Counted from the stretch's first letter, positions 1-9,836 are shown. The stretch is DNA of 64,000 bases from Streptomyces cellostaticus (GCF_023630175.1 NZ_JALLIN010000008.1:109073-173072); one strand, 5' to 3'. Numbers and translations are program-made. The notes: generated by a model from the letters alone, not told the origin.

Positions 1-24
1 GCATCAACGCATCGTACGGCGGTT

Positions 25-930
25 TCATCTCCGTTTCGGAACCGGCACCCGCAGCAGGTCGTGGGCCACGGTCAGCTCGCCCTCGAAGCCGGCCGACCGT
101 GCCTGCCGCTCGAACTCGCCGGGGTCCGGGTAGCGCTGGCTGAAGTGGGTGAGGACGAGGTGCCGCACACCGGCGTCGCGTGCCACGGCCGCCGCCTGTC
201 CCGCCGTCAGATGGCCGTGGTCCGCGGCCAGGGCGGCGTCCTCGTCGAGGAACGTGGACTCGATGACGAGCAGGTCGCAGCCCTCGGCGAGCGCGTGCGC
301 CCCGTCGCACAGCCGGGTGTCCATGACGAACGCGAACCGCTGCCCGCGCCGCACCTCGCTGACGTCCTCCAGTGCCACGTCCCCGAGCCGGCCCTCGCGC
401 TGCAGGCGGCCGACGTCCGGGCCGGCGATGCCGTGCGCGGCGAGCCGGCCGGGCAGCATCCGGCGCCCGTCGGGCTCGGTCAGCCGGTAGCCGTAGGACT
501 CGACGGGGTGGGACAGCTTCCGGGCCTCGAGCGTGTACGCCGGGGTCTGGGCGAGGACGCCGTCGGCCGCGACCGGTGCCTCGGTGAGGCGGACCGTCTC
601 CCGGTAGGCGGTCGCGTACCGCAGCCGGTCGAAGAAGCGCCGGCCGGAACGCGGGTAGTGCGCGGTCACCGGGTGCGGCACCTGGTCGAGGTTGATCCGC
701 TGGATCACTCCGGCCAGCCCGAGGGAGTGGTCGCCGTGGAAGTGCGTGACACAGATCCGGTTCAGGTCGTGGGCGGCGACCCCGGCGCGCAGCATCTGCC
801 GCTGGGTGCCCTCGCCGGGATCGAACAGGATGCCCTCGCCGTCCCAGCGCAGCAGGTAGCCGTTGTGGTTGCGGTGCCGGGTCGGTACCTGGCTGGCGGT
901 GCCGAGGACGACGAACTCGCGGACGGACAT
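25..930 (-). CDS. rnz: Ribonuclease Z (tRNA 3' endonuclease)
   Basis: 301-residue metallo-beta-lactamase-fold protein. The zinc motif HFHGDH is at residues 63-68, followed by the GLAGVIQR stretch typical of RNase Z. Later histidines in [12 protein letters not shown] and the C-terminal LTHFSQRY match the RNase Z family rather than general hydrolases. The known family role is removal of 3' trailers from precursor tRNAs in the cytoplasm. This matters here because the tRNA genes in this window do not encode CCA. It lies 6 nt downstream of the HIT-family gene on the same strand, so the two are probably co-transcribed. Length is normal for the bacterial short form. Function assignment is confident; the operon is inferred from spacing. 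Confidence 0.93.
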   Translation of the reverse strand: MSVREFVVLGTASQVPTRHRNHNGYLLRWDGEGILFDPGEGTQRQMLRAGVAAHDLNRICVTHFHGDHSLGLAGVIQRINLDQVPHPVTAHYPRSGRRFFDRLRYATAYRETVRLTEAPVAADGVLAQTPAYTLEARKLSHPVESYGYRLTEPDGRRMLPGRLAAHGIAGPDVGRLQREGRLGDVALEDVSEVRRGQRFAFVMDTRLCDGAHALAEGCDLLVIESTFLDEDAALAADHGHLTAGQAAAVARDAGVRHLVLTHFSQRYPDPGEFERQARSAGFEGELTVAHDLLRVPVPKRR

Positions 931-936
931 GACCGG

Positions 937-1290
937 TTATCCGGGAGGCCATTCCAGGCCACGGCCGCCGAGGACGTGCGCGTGGGCGTGCCAGACGGTC
1001 TGGCCGGCGCCGCTGCCGGTGTTGAAGACGACGCGGTAGCTGTCCAGCTTCTCCTCGTCGGCGACGGCGCGCGTCTCGGCGAGCACGTCGGCGGCGAGCC
1101 GCGGGGCCCCGGCGGCGAGTTCGGCCGCGTTCTCGTAGTGGGCCTTGGGGATCACCAGGACGTGGGTGGGGGCCTGCGGGTTTATGTCCCGGAAGGCCAC
1201 GGTGGTCTCGGTCTCGCGGACGACCGTCGCCGGGATGGCCCCCGCGACGATCTTGCAGAACAGGCAGTCGTCCTGCGGTTCCCCTGCCAT
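937..1290 (-). CDS. HIT-family nucleotide-binding protein
   Basis: 117-residue histidine-triad protein. The catalytic triad HAHAHVLGG is at residues 101-109, close to the C-terminus, and a CLFCKI motif at residues 9-14 gives the paired cysteines seen in zinc-binding HINT-like members. HIT proteins hydrolyse or transfer nucleoside-phosphoramidate or dinucleoside-polyphosphate substrates; the exact substrate cannot be read from sequence. The length and CxxC place it near bacterial HinT-type proteins. The gene precedes rnz by 6 nt and follows the tricorn-like protease gene after 65 nt. Confidence 0.9.
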   Translation of the reverse strand: MAGEPQDDCLFCKIVAGAIPATVVRETETTVAFRDINPQAPTHVLVIPKAHYENAAELAAGAPRLAADVLAETRAVADEEKLDSYRVVFNTGSGAGQTVWHAHAHVLGGRGLEWPPG

Positions 1291-1355
1291 GGGTGTGCCT
1301 CCTGACGCCGGTGATCAGTACCGGGGCATCGTATCGGGGGTGCCGAGCAATCCGG

Positions 1356-4300
1356 TCACGGCAGTTCGGGCGGCGTCTTGGCGGGGGTCGCCTCCAGAGC
1401 CTCCAGGGCCAGCCGGATCGCCTCGTCCAGTTGGACGTCCCGGCCCGCCACGTGGTCCTGCGGGCGCTGCACGACCTCCACGTCGGGGTCGACGCCGTGG
1501 TTCTCCACGCCCCACCCGGCGCCCTCCAGCCAGAACGCGTACTTCGGCTGGGTGATCAGGGTGCCGTCGACCAGGCGGTAGCGGCTGTCGATGCCGATGA
1601 CCCCGCCCCAGGTGCGGGTGCCGACGACGGGGCCGATGCCGAGCGCGCGGATGGCGGCGTTGACGATGTCCCCGTCGGAGCCGGAGAACTCGTTGGCGAC
1701 GGCGACGACGGGTCCGCGCGGGGCGTCCCTCGGGTAGCTCTCGGGCCGCATCCCGCGGGGCAGGTCCCAGCCGACGATCCGCCGGGCCAGCTTCTCCACG
1801 ACGAGTTGGGAGGTGTGGCCGCCGCGGTTCTCGCGGACGTCGACGACCAGTCCCTCGCGGGCCACCTCGATCCTCAGGTCGCGGTGGATCTGGGCCCAGC
1901 CGGGCGCCTGCATGTCGGGCACGTGCAGATAGCCGAGCCGGCCGCCGGACCGCTCGTGGACGTGGGCGCGGCGCCCGGCGACCCAGGCGTGGTAGCGCAG
2001 GGGCTCCTCGTCGGCGAGCGGCACCACGACCACATGGCGCAGATCGCCGCCGCCGGCCGGCGACACGGTCAGCTCGACGGGCTTGCCGGCCGTGCCGGTC
2101 AGCAGCGGCCCGGGGCCGGCCACCGGGTCGACCGGCAGCCCGGCGACCGCGACGATCGCGTCCCCGGGGCGCACGGCGACGCCGGGTGCGGCCAGCGGGG
2201 AGCGGGCGTTGGGGTCGGAGGTCTCCGAGGGCAGGACGCGGTCGACGCGCCAGCCGCCGTCCTCGTGGCGGGAGATGTCGGCGCCGAGCAGTCCCTGCCG
2301 GGCACCGTCGCCGAAGCCGCCGCGCGGGGTGACGTAGGCGTGCGAGGTGCCGAGTTCGCCCTGCACCTCCCACAGCAGGTCCACCAGGTCGTCATGGGTG
2401 GCGAGACGGTCCAGCACGGGACGGTAGCGGTCGAGGACTCCGTCCCAGTCGACGCCTCCCATGTCGGCGCGCCAGAAGTTGTCCCGCATGATGCGGCCCG
2501 TCTCGTCGTACATCTGCCGCCATTCGGCGACCGGGTCGACGGTCTGCCGGATCCGGGTCAGGTCGACGGCGATGTTCGAGTCGCTGTCCTCGTCGTCGGA
2601 GGCGTGCCGGTCGGCGGGTACCACCCGGAGCCGGCCGTCGCTCCACAGCAGCACCCTCCTGCCGTCGCCGCTGACCTCGAAGTGGTCGGCGTCGGCGGCG
2701 AGGTGCTCCAGCCGACGCTGGGCGAGGTCGTAGCGTTCGAGCCGCGTCTTCGGGTCGGGGGCGTCGGGCGTGGCGCGGCCGGCGCCGAGGACGCCGCGCA
2801 CCGGGTGGCGCAGCCAGAGCACCCCGTCCCTGGCCGCGCGCAGGTTGGAGTAGCGGGCGGCCTCGACCGGGAAGGGCACGATGCGGTCGGCGAGCCCGTC
2901 GAGGTCGATCCGGGTCACCGGGGTGCCCTCGCTGTCCGGCGTCTCCTCCTTGTCGGGGGTGCCGAAGGGCCGGCCGTGCCGCTGCGGCCCGAACGGGGAC
3001 GGGGTGGTCGCGGCGAGGGTGATCAGGTGCGGGCGTACGCCCTCCACGAAGGCCAGGTCGAAGACGTGCTCGTCGTAGACCGGGTCGAAGGAGCGGCTGG
3101 AGAGGAAGGCGAGGTGCTTGCCGTCCAGGGTGAAGGCGGGCGCGTAGTCCTGGAAGCGCAGTGGGGTCGCCTCGGTGACCGACAGGTCGGTGGTGTTGGC
3201 GAGACGGAGCTGGGAGAGGGGTTCGGGGCCGGGATGGGCCCAGGCCAGCCAGCCGGAGTCGGGTGAGAAGGCGAGCCCGTGGACGTGGCCGTGCTCGCTG
3301 CGGGTCACCTCGCGCACCTCGCCGGTCTCCCGCTCGACCAGCAGCAGCCGCCCGTCGTGCGCGGCGACGGCGGCCCGGCTGCCGTCGTGTGCCATGGCCA
3401 GTTCCAGGACGCGGCCGAGCCGCCCGGCGGCGAGCCGGCGCGGGGGCGTGCCGGGGGCGGCGCCGGTGGCGGGCGCGAACTCCAGGGCGTCCTCGCCCTC
3501 GGCGTCCGTCACCCACACCACCCATTCCTCGCCCTCGGCGCGGAAGGTGCGCGGCAGCCTGGTCCGTACGCCCGGCTGGGCGGCGAGCGCGCGGGCGGGC
3601 CCGGAGCGGTGGGTGACCCAGTGGACGGCGCCGCGCACGGCGACCGCGCTGCCGCGCGCGGTGTGGTCGGGGGCGGCGGTGCCGAACCAGTGGGAGGCGT
3701 TCACCGGGAACGGCTGGAGGTCCACCCGCGGTCCGCCGAGGCGGATGTCCAGCCGGCGCGGTTCGGCGCCGTCGAGGTCGTCGAGCAGCCACAGTTCACC
3801 GGCGCGGGAGAAGACGACCCGGGTTCCGTCGGTGGCGGCGTGCCGGGCGTAGAAACCCTCGAGCGCGGTGTGCCGGCGCAGGTCGGAGCCGTCGGCGAGG
3901 GAGGAGTACAGCGCGCCGGTGCCCTCGTGGTCGGAGAGGAAGGCGATCCGGTCGCCGGCCCACAGCGGGTACTCGATGTTGCCGTCCAGCTCCTCGTGCA
4001 GCCGGACGAACTCGCCGTCGCCGTCCCGGTCGATCCACAGCTTGCCCGCGGTACCGCCCCGGTAGCGCTTCCACCAGGCGGCCTCGCGGCCCATCGGGGC
4101 GGACAACAGCACGGTGTGCGGGCCGTAGGCGACGTCGCCGACCGGCCCGTACGGCAGGGTGGCGGCCGGTCCCCCGTCGAGCGGAACGGCCCGGGCCCAG
4201 CTGCGGCGCAGACTCGCCCGGCCCTGGGTGCTGAGCGCGAGCACCTCGCCCCGTGGGGTCCAGCCGCGCACCTGGGTCCGCCAACTCCCCCAGTGCGTCA

Positions 4301-4562
4301 GCCGCCTGGCGGGGCCGCCGGCCACCGGGGCGAGGTGCACCTCGGGGGCGCCGTCGCGGGTGGAGGTCCAGGCGACGGCGGTGCCGTCGGGCGAGAGGCG
4401 GGGATGGTTCACGGGGACGTTGTCGGCGCTGACCCGCCAGGCGCGGCCGCCGTCGAGGGGGGCCAGCCAGACGTCGTCCTCGGCGACGAAGGTCACCAGG
4501 TCGCCGTGCGGGTGCGGGAATCGGAGGTAGCCGGAGGATGCCGTCGAAGCCGCCTGAGTCAC
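1356..4562 (-). CDS. Tricorn protease homologue (S41 family)
   Basis: 1068-residue protein with the full tricorn layout: an N-terminal beta-propeller region (repeated WLAPLDGGRAWRVS-type and LSPDG blades), a second propeller, a central linker near residue 650, a PDZ domain and a C-terminal S41 peptidase core. The four family catalytic positions can be placed: SH in GTSHAYV at residues 740-741, Ser in GSDGD at about 962, and Glu in GVENHGVDPD at about 1020. These agree with S745/H746/S965/E1023 of the archaeal enzyme. Tricorn degrades oligopeptides released by the proteasome, which fits an actinobacterium. No signal peptide is seen, so it is probably cytoplasmic. The preceding gene ends 46 nt upstream. 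Confidence 0.93.
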   Translation of the reverse strand: MTQAASTASSGYLRFPHPHGDLVTFVAEDDVWLAPLDGGRAWRVSADNVPVNHPRLSPDGTAVAWTSTRDGAPEVHLAPVAGGPARRLTHWGSWRTQVRGWTPRGEVLALSTQGRASLRRSWARAVPLDGGPAATLPYGPVGDVAYGPHTVLLSAPMGREAAWWKRYRGGTAGKLWIDRDGDGEFVRLHEELDGNIEYPLWAGDRIAFLSDHEGTGALYSSLADGSDLRRHTALEGFYARHAATDGTRVVFSRAGELWLLDDLDGAEPRRLDIRLGGPRVDLQPFPVNASHWFGTAAPDHTARGSAVAVRGAVHWVTHRSGPARALAAQPGVRTRLPRTFRAEGEEWVVWVTDAEGEDALEFAPATGAAPGTPPRRLAAGRLGRVLELAMAHDGSRAAVAAHDGRLLLVERETGEVREVTRSEHGHVHGLAFSPDSGWLAWAHPGPEPLSQLRLANTTDLSVTEATPLRFQDYAPAFTLDGKHLAFLSSRSFDPVYDEHVFDLAFVEGVRPHLITLAATTPSPFGPQRHGRPFGTPDKEETPDSEGTPVTRIDLDGLADRIVPFPVEAARYSNLRAARDGVLWLRHPVRGVLGAGRATPDAPDPKTRLERYDLAQRRLEHLAADADHFEVSGDGRRVLLWSDGRLRVVPADRHASDDEDSDSNIAVDLTRIRQTVDPVAEWRQMYDETGRIMRDNFWRADMGGVDWDGVLDRYRPVLDRLATHDDLVDLLWEVQGELGTSHAYVTPRGGFGDGARQGLLGADISRHEDGGWRVDRVLPSETSDPNARSPLAAPGVAVRPGDAIVAVAGLPVDPVAGPGPLLTGTAGKPVELTVSPAGGGDLRHVVVVPLADEEPLRYHAWVAGRRAHVHERSGGRLGYLHVPDMQAPGWAQIHRDLRIEVAREGLVVDVRENRGGHTSQLVVEKLARRIVGWDLPRGMRPESYPRDAPRGPVVAVANEFSGSDGDIVNAAIRALGIGPVVGTRTWGGVIGIDSRYRLVDGTLITQPKYAFWLEGAGWGVENHGVDPDVEVVQRPQDHVAGRDVQLDEAIRLALEALEATPAKTPPELP

Positions 4563-4608
4563 CCCGTCACTGTACGCAGCGACCGGCGCCCCTCGCTCGC
4601 GGTTCCGA

Positions 4609-5163
4609 TCACTTGCCCTCCACGGGCCGGCAACTCGGGTCCTTCACACACCAGATGGTCCGCGTCACCGTCACCGTGACGGTCGGCTGCCCGCCCCGCT
4701 GGTCGGGCGGCCGGTACGTCGGACCGGGCGTGGCGTCGCAGTCGCCCAGCCCGCTGACCCGGAAGACCTGCCGGCCGCCGACCCTGGCCGTCAGGTCCCC
4801 GCGCACACAGGCCCCGTCGACGGCCCGGGTCACCTTCCCCGTGACCGTGATCCTCCGCCCGTCCTCGGTCTGCCCCTGGCAGTCGACGGACACGACGGTG
4901 CTCTCCGTCGGCGAGGGTGAACTCCCGGACGCCCGGCCACTCCTGCCGCCGTAGTCGCCGGTGCAGGTGAGCCAGCTCACGTCCACGTGGCGCCGCTTCA
5001 GCTCGGCGGTCGCGGTGCTGTCGGTGGTGTACGCGGCCGCGGCCGCGCTCAGGTCGCCCGGCTGGCACGCCACCACCGCGCCCGCGCCCATCACCACGAG
5101 CCCCGCCACGGCCGCGCCGCGCACGGCCCGCGGTCGGCGCCGAATCCGCCTCGATGCCCCCAT
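4609..5163 (-). CDS. Putative secreted lipoprotein of unknown function
   Basis: 184 residues. The N-terminus is very basic (RRIRRRPRAVRG), followed by a hydrophobic stretch and a lipobox-like VVAC at about residue 33, so it is probably a lipoprotein. After cleavage a short Ala-rich segment precedes a domain containing four more cysteines (TCTGDYGG, VDCQG, ACVRG, GDCDA), which could form two disulfides outside the membrane. The C-terminal TVTVTVTRTIWC stretch is beta-rich in appearance. I do not recognise a named family. It lies 46 nt upstream of the tricorn-like gene on the same strand, with no clear terminator between them. Confidence 0.72.
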   Translation of the reverse strand: MGASRRIRRRPRAVRGAAVAGLVVMGAGAVVACQPGDLSAAAAAYTTDSTATAELKRRHVDVSWLTCTGDYGGRSGRASGSSPSPTESTVVSVDCQGQTEDGRRITVTGKVTRAVDGACVRGDLTARVGGRQVFRVSGLGDCDATPGPTYRPPDQRGGQPTVTVTVTRTIWCVKDPSCRPVEGK

Positions 5164-5275
5164 GGAGGGCAGCGTGCCACCACCGCTCCCAGGACGGAAG
5201 GCCGCATACGGCCACTCACCCGATCGGGCAGCGGCGGCCCGGGGCCTTCGCCCGGTCCGAACGCGCTCCCCGCCG

Positions 5276-5668
5276 TCAGGTGCGCAGGAGCAGCCATTCC
5301 TGGAGTTCCACCACGTTGCCCTCCGGGTCCTTGATGTGGGCCACGCGCATGCGCTCGGTCATCGGGGCCGGCCCGTGCAGCACGGTCGCGCCCCGGGCCG
5401 TGATCTCCGCGCAGTACGCGTCGAGGTCGTCCACCCGCAGCACGACCAGGGAGCGGTGCCCGGTGGCGGTCTCGCCCAGCTCCGCCAGTACCCCGGCCAT
5501 CATGGCGCGGTCCTGCAGGGCGATCCCGGCCGAGCCGGCGTGCGGGCTGAACTTCTCGTACGGCCCCGCACCGGTGCCGGACTGCGGCCTGAGACCGAGG
5601 ACGTCGGCGTAGAAGCGGTAGCAGGCGGCGAAGTCGGTGACGAAGAGCCGGACTTGGGCGAGTTCCAT
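5276..5668 (-). CDS. VOC-family (glyoxalase/bleomycin-resistance fold) protein
   Basis: 130 residues with paired beta-alpha-beta-beta-beta units: the first begins VRLFVTDFAACYRFYADVLGL, the second VLRVDDLDAYCAEITARGA, ending in HIKDPEGNVVELQEW. The terminal DPEGNVVEL is the usual VOC metal-ligand strand. The ATG at 5668 gives the standard N-terminus; upstream in-frame codons only extend into rsmE sequence. VOC proteins range from lyases and dioxygenases to antibiotic-binding proteins, so no substrate is proposed. It starts 16 nt after the rsmE stop and is the last gene of the NPD-rsmE-VOC run. Confidence 0.85.
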   Translation of the reverse strand: MELAQVRLFVTDFAACYRFYADVLGLRPQSGTGAGPYEKFSPHAGSAGIALQDRAMMAGVLAELGETATGHRSLVVLRVDDLDAYCAEITARGATVLHGPAPMTERMRVAHIKDPEGNVVELQEWLLLRT

Positions 5669-5684
5669 GGTGTCTCCTCGGTGG

Positions 5685-6437
5685 TCAGGACCAGCGGCCG
5701 GTGCGGCCCAGCAGGAGGGCCGCCGCGGCGGTGCCGGCGGTGGACGTGCGCAGCACGGTGGGCCCCAGCACGCACGGCTTGGCGCCTGACTCCTCGAAGA
5801 GCGCCAACTCGTCGCGGGCCACGCCTCCTTCGGGTCCCACGACCAGCACGATCTCACCCTGTGCCGGGAGTTCGGCGGCGGCGAGGGGGACGCTGTCGTG
5901 CTCGAAGTCGGAGTGGAGCACGGCGGCGAAGTCGGCCGCCGCGAGCAGGGCGGCGACCTGCTTGGTCGTCGCCGCGTCCGCGACCTCGGGAAAGCGCAGG
6001 CGGCGGGACTGCTTGCCGGCCTCGCGGGCGGTGGCGCGCCACTTGGCGAGTGCCTTCTGCCCGCGGTCGCCCTTCCACTGGGTGATGCAGCGCGCGGCCT
6101 GCCACGGCACGATCGCGTCGACGCCGGTCTCGGTCATCATCTCCACGGCCAGCTCGCCGCGGTCGCCCTTGGGGAGGGCCTGGACCACGGTGACGCGCGG
6201 GCTGGGTTCGGGCTCCACCGGGAAGGCGCGGGGCTCGACCACCAGGTGGTCCTTCCCCGAGGTGCTGAGCACGACCCCGGACGCCCCACGGCCCCGGCCG
6301 TCGGTGATCACGACCTCCTCGCCGGGCTGCAACCGCCGCACCGACACCGCGTGCCGCCCCTCGGGGCCCTCCACGTCGATGACCGAGCCGGGGCCCACGC
6401 CCTCCAGCGAGTCGACGACGAACACCGGCGCGGTCAT
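5685..6437 (-). CDS. rsmE: 16S rRNA m3U1498 methyltransferase RsmE
   Basis: 250 residues. An N-terminal PUA-like domain contains RHAVSVRRLQPGEEVVITDG; it is followed by a SPOUT methyltransferase domain. The trefoil-knot SAM site is visible as VLVVGPEGGVARDE and LGPTVLRTSTAG near the C-terminus, and the motif ALPKGDRGELAVEMMTETGVD is characteristic of RsmE. The known reaction is N3-methylation of U1498 in helix 44 of 16S rRNA. The start overlaps the stop of the upstream nitronate monooxygenase-like gene by 4 nt (ATGA), implying translational coupling. Confidence 0.95.
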   Translation of the reverse strand: MTAPVFVVDSLEGVGPGSVIDVEGPEGRHAVSVRRLQPGEEVVITDGRGRGASGVVLSTSGKDHLVVEPRAFPVEPEPSPRVTVVQALPKGDRGELAVEMMTETGVDAIVPWQAARCITQWKGDRGQKALAKWRATAREAGKQSRRLRFPEVADAATTKQVAALLAAADFAAVLHSDFEHDSVPLAAAELPAQGEIVLVVGPEGGVARDELALFEESGAKPCVLGPTVLRTSTAGTAAAALLLGRTGRWS

Positions 6438-7510
6438 CGCGCGTCACCCCCGGCCGACAACGCTGTCCGGGCCGCGACGAGTTCGGCCGTCAGCACCTCC
6501 ACCAACCGCCCGGCAGGCAGCTCCCGGGCCAGCCGGTGTCCCTGGCCGGCCCACAGCGCCATGCCCTGCGCGTCACCGGCCCGGGCGGCGGCCCTGCGCA
6601 GCGGCACCGTCACGTGGTGGACCTCGGGGTAGGCGGCGGGGGCGTAGCGGCCGTGCTCGCGCAGGAAGCGGTTGACCAGGCCGCGCGCGGGGCGGCCGGA
6701 GAAGGCCCGGGTCAGCTCGGTGCGGGCGAAGAGGGGGTTGGTCAGGGCCTGCTTGTGCAGGGCGTGGGCGCCGGACTCCGGGGTGGCGAGGAACGCCGTG
6801 CCGAGCTGGGCGGCGCTCGCGCCCGCCGCGAGGGCGGCGGCGATCTGGCCGCCGCGCATGATGCCGCCGGTGGCGACGACCGGGATGCGCACGGCCTCGC
6901 GGATCTGTGCGAGCAGCGACAGCAGGCCGATGCCCGAGCCGTCGTTCTCGGGGACGTCCCGGTGGGCTCCCTGGTGGCCGCCGGCCTCGACGCCCTGCGC
7001 GATCACCGCGTCCGCCCCGGCCCGCTCGACGGCACGCGCCTCCTCCGGCGTGGTGGCGGCGACCAGGGTGATCGTCCCGGCGCGGCGCAGGGAGTCGATG
7101 GCCTCGCGCGCCGGGACACCGAAGTGGAAGGAGACCACCGGCACCGGGTCGTCGAGCAGTACGGCGAGCTTGGCGTCGTAGCCGTCGTCCCGGCCGCTGT
7201 CCGGGTCGCCCAGCTCGGTCTCGTACCAGGCGGCCTCTCCGGCGAGCTGGTGGGTGTAGACCTCGACGGTGCCGGACTCCGCGTACTCGGGCTGCGGCAT
7301 GAGGAGGTTCACGCCGAAGGGCCGGCCGGTGAGTCCCCGTAGCTGCTTGATCTCCTGGTACATGCCGTCGGCGGTCTTGTAACCGGCGGCGAGGAATCCG
7401 AGCCCGCCCGCCTCGGACACGGCCGCGGCGAGCTGGGGTACGGAGATCCCGCCCGCCATGGGAGCCTGCACGATCGGCCGGGGGAAGAGATCGGTCAGCG
7501 CGGAGGACAT
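6434..7510 (-). CDS. Nitronate monooxygenase / NPD-family FMN flavoprotein
   Basis: 358-residue TIM-barrel flavoprotein. Seen motifs are the N-terminal PIVQAPMAGGIS, GADAVIAQGVEAGGHQG with the phosphate-binding GGH, PVVATGGIMRGGQIAAALAAGA, and AAQLGTAFLATPES. These are standard for the 2-nitropropane dioxygenase/nitronate monooxygenase family, in which FMN oxidises nitronates; several members instead act as enoyl reductases, so the exact substrate is open. It is the first gene of a three-gene run (this gene, rsmE, VOC protein) with a 4-nt overlap to rsmE. The start ATG at 7510 gives the usual short N-terminus. Confidence 0.88.
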   Translation of the reverse strand: MSSALTDLFPRPIVQAPMAGGISVPQLAAAVSEAGGLGFLAAGYKTADGMYQEIKQLRGLTGRPFGVNLLMPQPEYAESGTVEVYTHQLAGEAAWYETELGDPDSGRDDGYDAKLAVLLDDPVPVVSFHFGVPAREAIDSLRRAGTITLVAATTPEEARAVERAGADAVIAQGVEAGGHQGAHRDVPENDGSGIGLLSLLAQIREAVRIPVVATGGIMRGGQIAAALAAGASAAQLGTAFLATPESGAHALHKQALTNPLFARTELTRAFSGRPARGLVNRFLREHGRYAPAAYPEVHHVTVPLRRAAARAGDAQGMALWAGQGHRLARELPAGRLVEVLTAELVAARTALSAGGDAR

Positions 7511-7631
7511 GCCCGCATGTTGTCACGTCCCGGGGGGAGCACCGAATCGGGTCTTCCTCATGGCACATGCCACTTTCCGGCCCACGGCTCCGGCCCACCG
7601 CACCGGCCGGCGGGTGGACCGGGGCCGGGCT

Positions 7632-7651
7632 CCGGGGGCGACGGCCCCCGG
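7632..7651 (-). terminator. Candidate terminator hairpin after dnaJ
   Basis: Seven-base-pair all-G/C stem (CCGGGGG with CCCCCGG) and a six-base loop, 32 nt past the dnaJ stop on the minus strand. It sits inside a longer G/C-rich self-complementary stretch. There is no U-tract, as is usual for Streptomyces terminators. Confidence 0.5.
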
Positions 7652-7682
7652 CGGGGCCGGGGAGGCACTGCCCCTTCGGCCC

Positions 7683-8819
7683 TCAGCGCCCGTTGAACGC
7701 GTCCTTCAACCGGGAGAACAGACCCTGCTGCCCCGGCTGGAACTGCCCCTGGGGACGCTCCTCGCCCCGGAGCTTCGCCAGTTCGCGCAGCAACCGCTCC
7801 TGCTCGGGATCCAGCTTGGTCGGGGTGGTGACCTCGACGTGCACGATCAGGTCGCCCCGGCCGCCGCCGCGCAGATGCGTGACGCCCCGGTTGTGCAGCG
7901 GGATCGACTGGCCGGACTGGGTGCCCGGCCGGATGTCGACCTCCTCCAGGCCGTCCAGCGTCTCCAGCGGGACCTTGGTGCCGAGCGCCGCCGCGGTCAT
8001 CGGGATGGTGACCGTGCAGTGCAGGTCGTCGCCGCGCCGCTGGAAGGTCGAGTGCGGCAGCTCGTGGATCTCGACGTACAGGTCACCGGCCGGACCGCCG
8101 CCGGGGCCGACCTCGCCCTCGCCGGCGAGCTGGATCCGGGTGCCGTTGTCGACACCGGCCGGGATCTTCACGGTGAGGGTGCGGCGGGAGCGCACCCGGC
8201 CGTCGCCCGCGCACTCGGGGCACGGGGTCGGCACGACCGTACCGAAGCCCTGGCACTGGGGGCAGGGCCGCGAGGTCATGACCTGGCCCAGGAAGGACCG
8301 GGTGACCTGCGACACCTCGCCGCGGCCGCGGCACATGTCACATGTCTGGGCGGTCGTGCCCGGAGCCGCGCCCTCGCCGCTGCAGGTGTTGCAGACGACC
8401 GCGGTGTCGACCTGGATGTCCTTGGTCGTGCCGAAGGCCGCCTCGTCCAGCTCGACGTCGATCCGGATCATCGCGTCCTGGCCGCGCCGGGTGCGCGAGC
8501 GCGGCCCGCGCTGCGACGCCGTGCCGAAGAACGCGTCCATGATGTCGGAGAAGTTGCCGAAGCCACCGGCCCCGAACCCGCCCGCGCCCGCGCCGCCCGA
8601 CTGGGAGAGCGGGTCGCCGCCGAGGTCGTAGACCTGCTTCTTCTGCGGGTCCGACAGCACCTCGTAAGCGGCGTTGATCTCCTTGAACCGCTCCTGGGTC
8701 TTCGGATCGGGGTTGACGTCCGGGTGCAGCTCGCGCGCGAGCCGACGGAACGCCTTCTTGATCTCATCCTGCGACGCGTCGCGGCGCACGCCGAGAACGG
8801 CGTAGTAGTCCGTGGCCAC
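7683..8819 (-). CDS. dnaJ: Chaperone protein DnaJ
   Basis: 378 residues with all classical DnaJ parts: an N-terminal J domain with HPD in ELHPDVNPD, a Gly/Phe-rich linker (GGAGAGGFGAGGFG), four zinc repeats CNTCSGEG, CDMCRGRG, CPQCQGFG, CPECAGDG, and the C-terminal substrate-binding domain. It is the DnaK co-chaperone that delivers unfolded proteins and stimulates ATP hydrolysis. Start is GTG at 8819, directly abutting the hrcA stop (0 nt gap), with a GGAG ribosome site inside the end of hrcA. No dnaK/grpE is nearby, so this is the hrcA-linked dnaJ copy typical of streptomycetes. Expression should follow the CIRCE/HrcA control of the operon. Confidence 0.96.
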   Translation of the reverse strand: MATDYYAVLGVRRDASQDEIKKAFRRLARELHPDVNPDPKTQERFKEINAAYEVLSDPQKKQVYDLGGDPLSQSGGAGAGGFGAGGFGNFSDIMDAFFGTASQRGPRSRTRRGQDAMIRIDVELDEAAFGTTKDIQVDTAVVCNTCSGEGAAPGTTAQTCDMCRGRGEVSQVTRSFLGQVMTSRPCPQCQGFGTVVPTPCPECAGDGRVRSRRTLTVKIPAGVDNGTRIQLAGEGEVGPGGGPAGDLYVEIHELPHSTFQRRGDDLHCTVTIPMTAAALGTKVPLETLDGLEEVDIRPGTQSGQSIPLHNRGVTHLRGGGRGDLIVHVEVTTPTKLDPEQERLLRELAKLRGEERPQGQFQPGQQGLFSRLKDAFNGR

Positions 8820-9836
8820 TTACGACTCCGCCAGGATCTGTCCGACGTACCGTGCCACTGCGCGTACCGCTCCCATCGTTCCCGGGTAATCCATGCGGGT
8901 CGGTCCGACCACGCCGAGCTTGGCAACCGCCTCGCCGCCCGAACCGTAGCCGACCGACACGACGGACGTGGAGTTGAGTCCCTCGTGTGCGTTCTCGTGC
9001 CCGATGCGCACCATCACGCCCGGATCCTTCGCCTCGCCGAGGAGCTTGAGGAGCACGACCTGCTCCTCGAGGGCCTCCAGGACGGGCCGGATCGTGAGGG
9101 GAAAGTCATGTCCGAAGCGGGTGAGATTGGCGGTGCCGCCGATCATCAGCCGCTCCTCGTTCTCCTCGACCAGTGTCTCCAGCAGAGTGGAGAGCACTGT
9201 GGAGACCGTACCGCGATCCTCGTGCTCGAACGCGTCGGGCAGGTCCTCGACCAGACGCGGCACGTCGGTGAACCGGCGTCCCGCGACCCGGCTGTTGAGC
9301 CTCGCCCTGAGGTCGGCGAGGGCAGTCTCCCCGAACGGCGCCGGGCAGTCCACCATCCGCTGCTCGACCCGGCCGGTGTCCGTGATCAGCACGAGCATCA
9401 CGCGCGCGGGGGCGAGCGAGAGCAGCTCCACGTGCCGCACGGTGGACCGGGTCAGGGACGGGTACTGCACGACGGCGACCTGCCGGGTGAGCTGCGCGAG
9501 CAGCCGCACCGTGCGGGCGACGACGTCGTCGAGGTCGACGGCGCCCTCGAGGAAGTTCTGGATCGCCCGGCGCTCGGGCCCCGTCATCGGCTTGACGCCC
9601 GCGAGCTTGTCCACGAACAGCCGGTAGCCCTTGTCGGTGGGGATGCGCCCGGCGCTGGTGTGCGGCTGGGCGATGTACCCCTCGTCCTCCAGGGCGGCCA
9701 TGTCGTTGCGCACGGTCGCCGGGGACACGCCGAGGCCGTGCCGCTCGGTGAGTGCCTTGGAGCCGACCGGCTCCTCGGTGCCCACGTAGTCCTGGACGAT
9801 GGCGCGCAGCACCTGAAGCCTGCGTTCACTCAGCAT
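8820..9836 (-). CDS. hrcA: Heat-shock repressor HrcA
   Basis: 338 residues. The N-terminal winged-helix region ([25 protein letters not shown], then [18 protein letters not shown] and [15 protein letters not shown]) is diagnostic of HrcA; the C-terminal half is the GAF-like dimerisation domain. HrcA binds CIRCE and represses chaperone operons until heat stress. A perfect inverted repeat of CIRCE type lies 50-76 nt upstream of the start, so autoregulation of hrcA-dnaJ is expected. The stop abuts the dnaJ start. Divergently transcribed from the MBL-fold gene at 9998. Confidence 0.96.
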   Translation of the reverse strand: MLSERRLQVLRAIVQDYVGTEEPVGSKALTERHGLGVSPATVRNDMAALEDEGYIAQPHTSAGRIPTDKGYRLFVDKLAGVKPMTGPERRAIQNFLEGAVDLDDVVARTVRLLAQLTRQVAVVQYPSLTRSTVRHVELLSLAPARVMLVLITDTGRVEQRMVDCPAPFGETALADLRARLNSRVAGRRFTDVPRLVEDLPDAFEHEDRGTVSTVLSTLLETLVEENEERLMIGGTANLTRFGHDFPLTIRPVLEALEEQVVLLKLLGEAKDPGVMVRIGHENAHEGLNSTSVVSVGYGSGGEAVAKLGVVGPTRMDYPGTMGAVRAVARYVGQILAES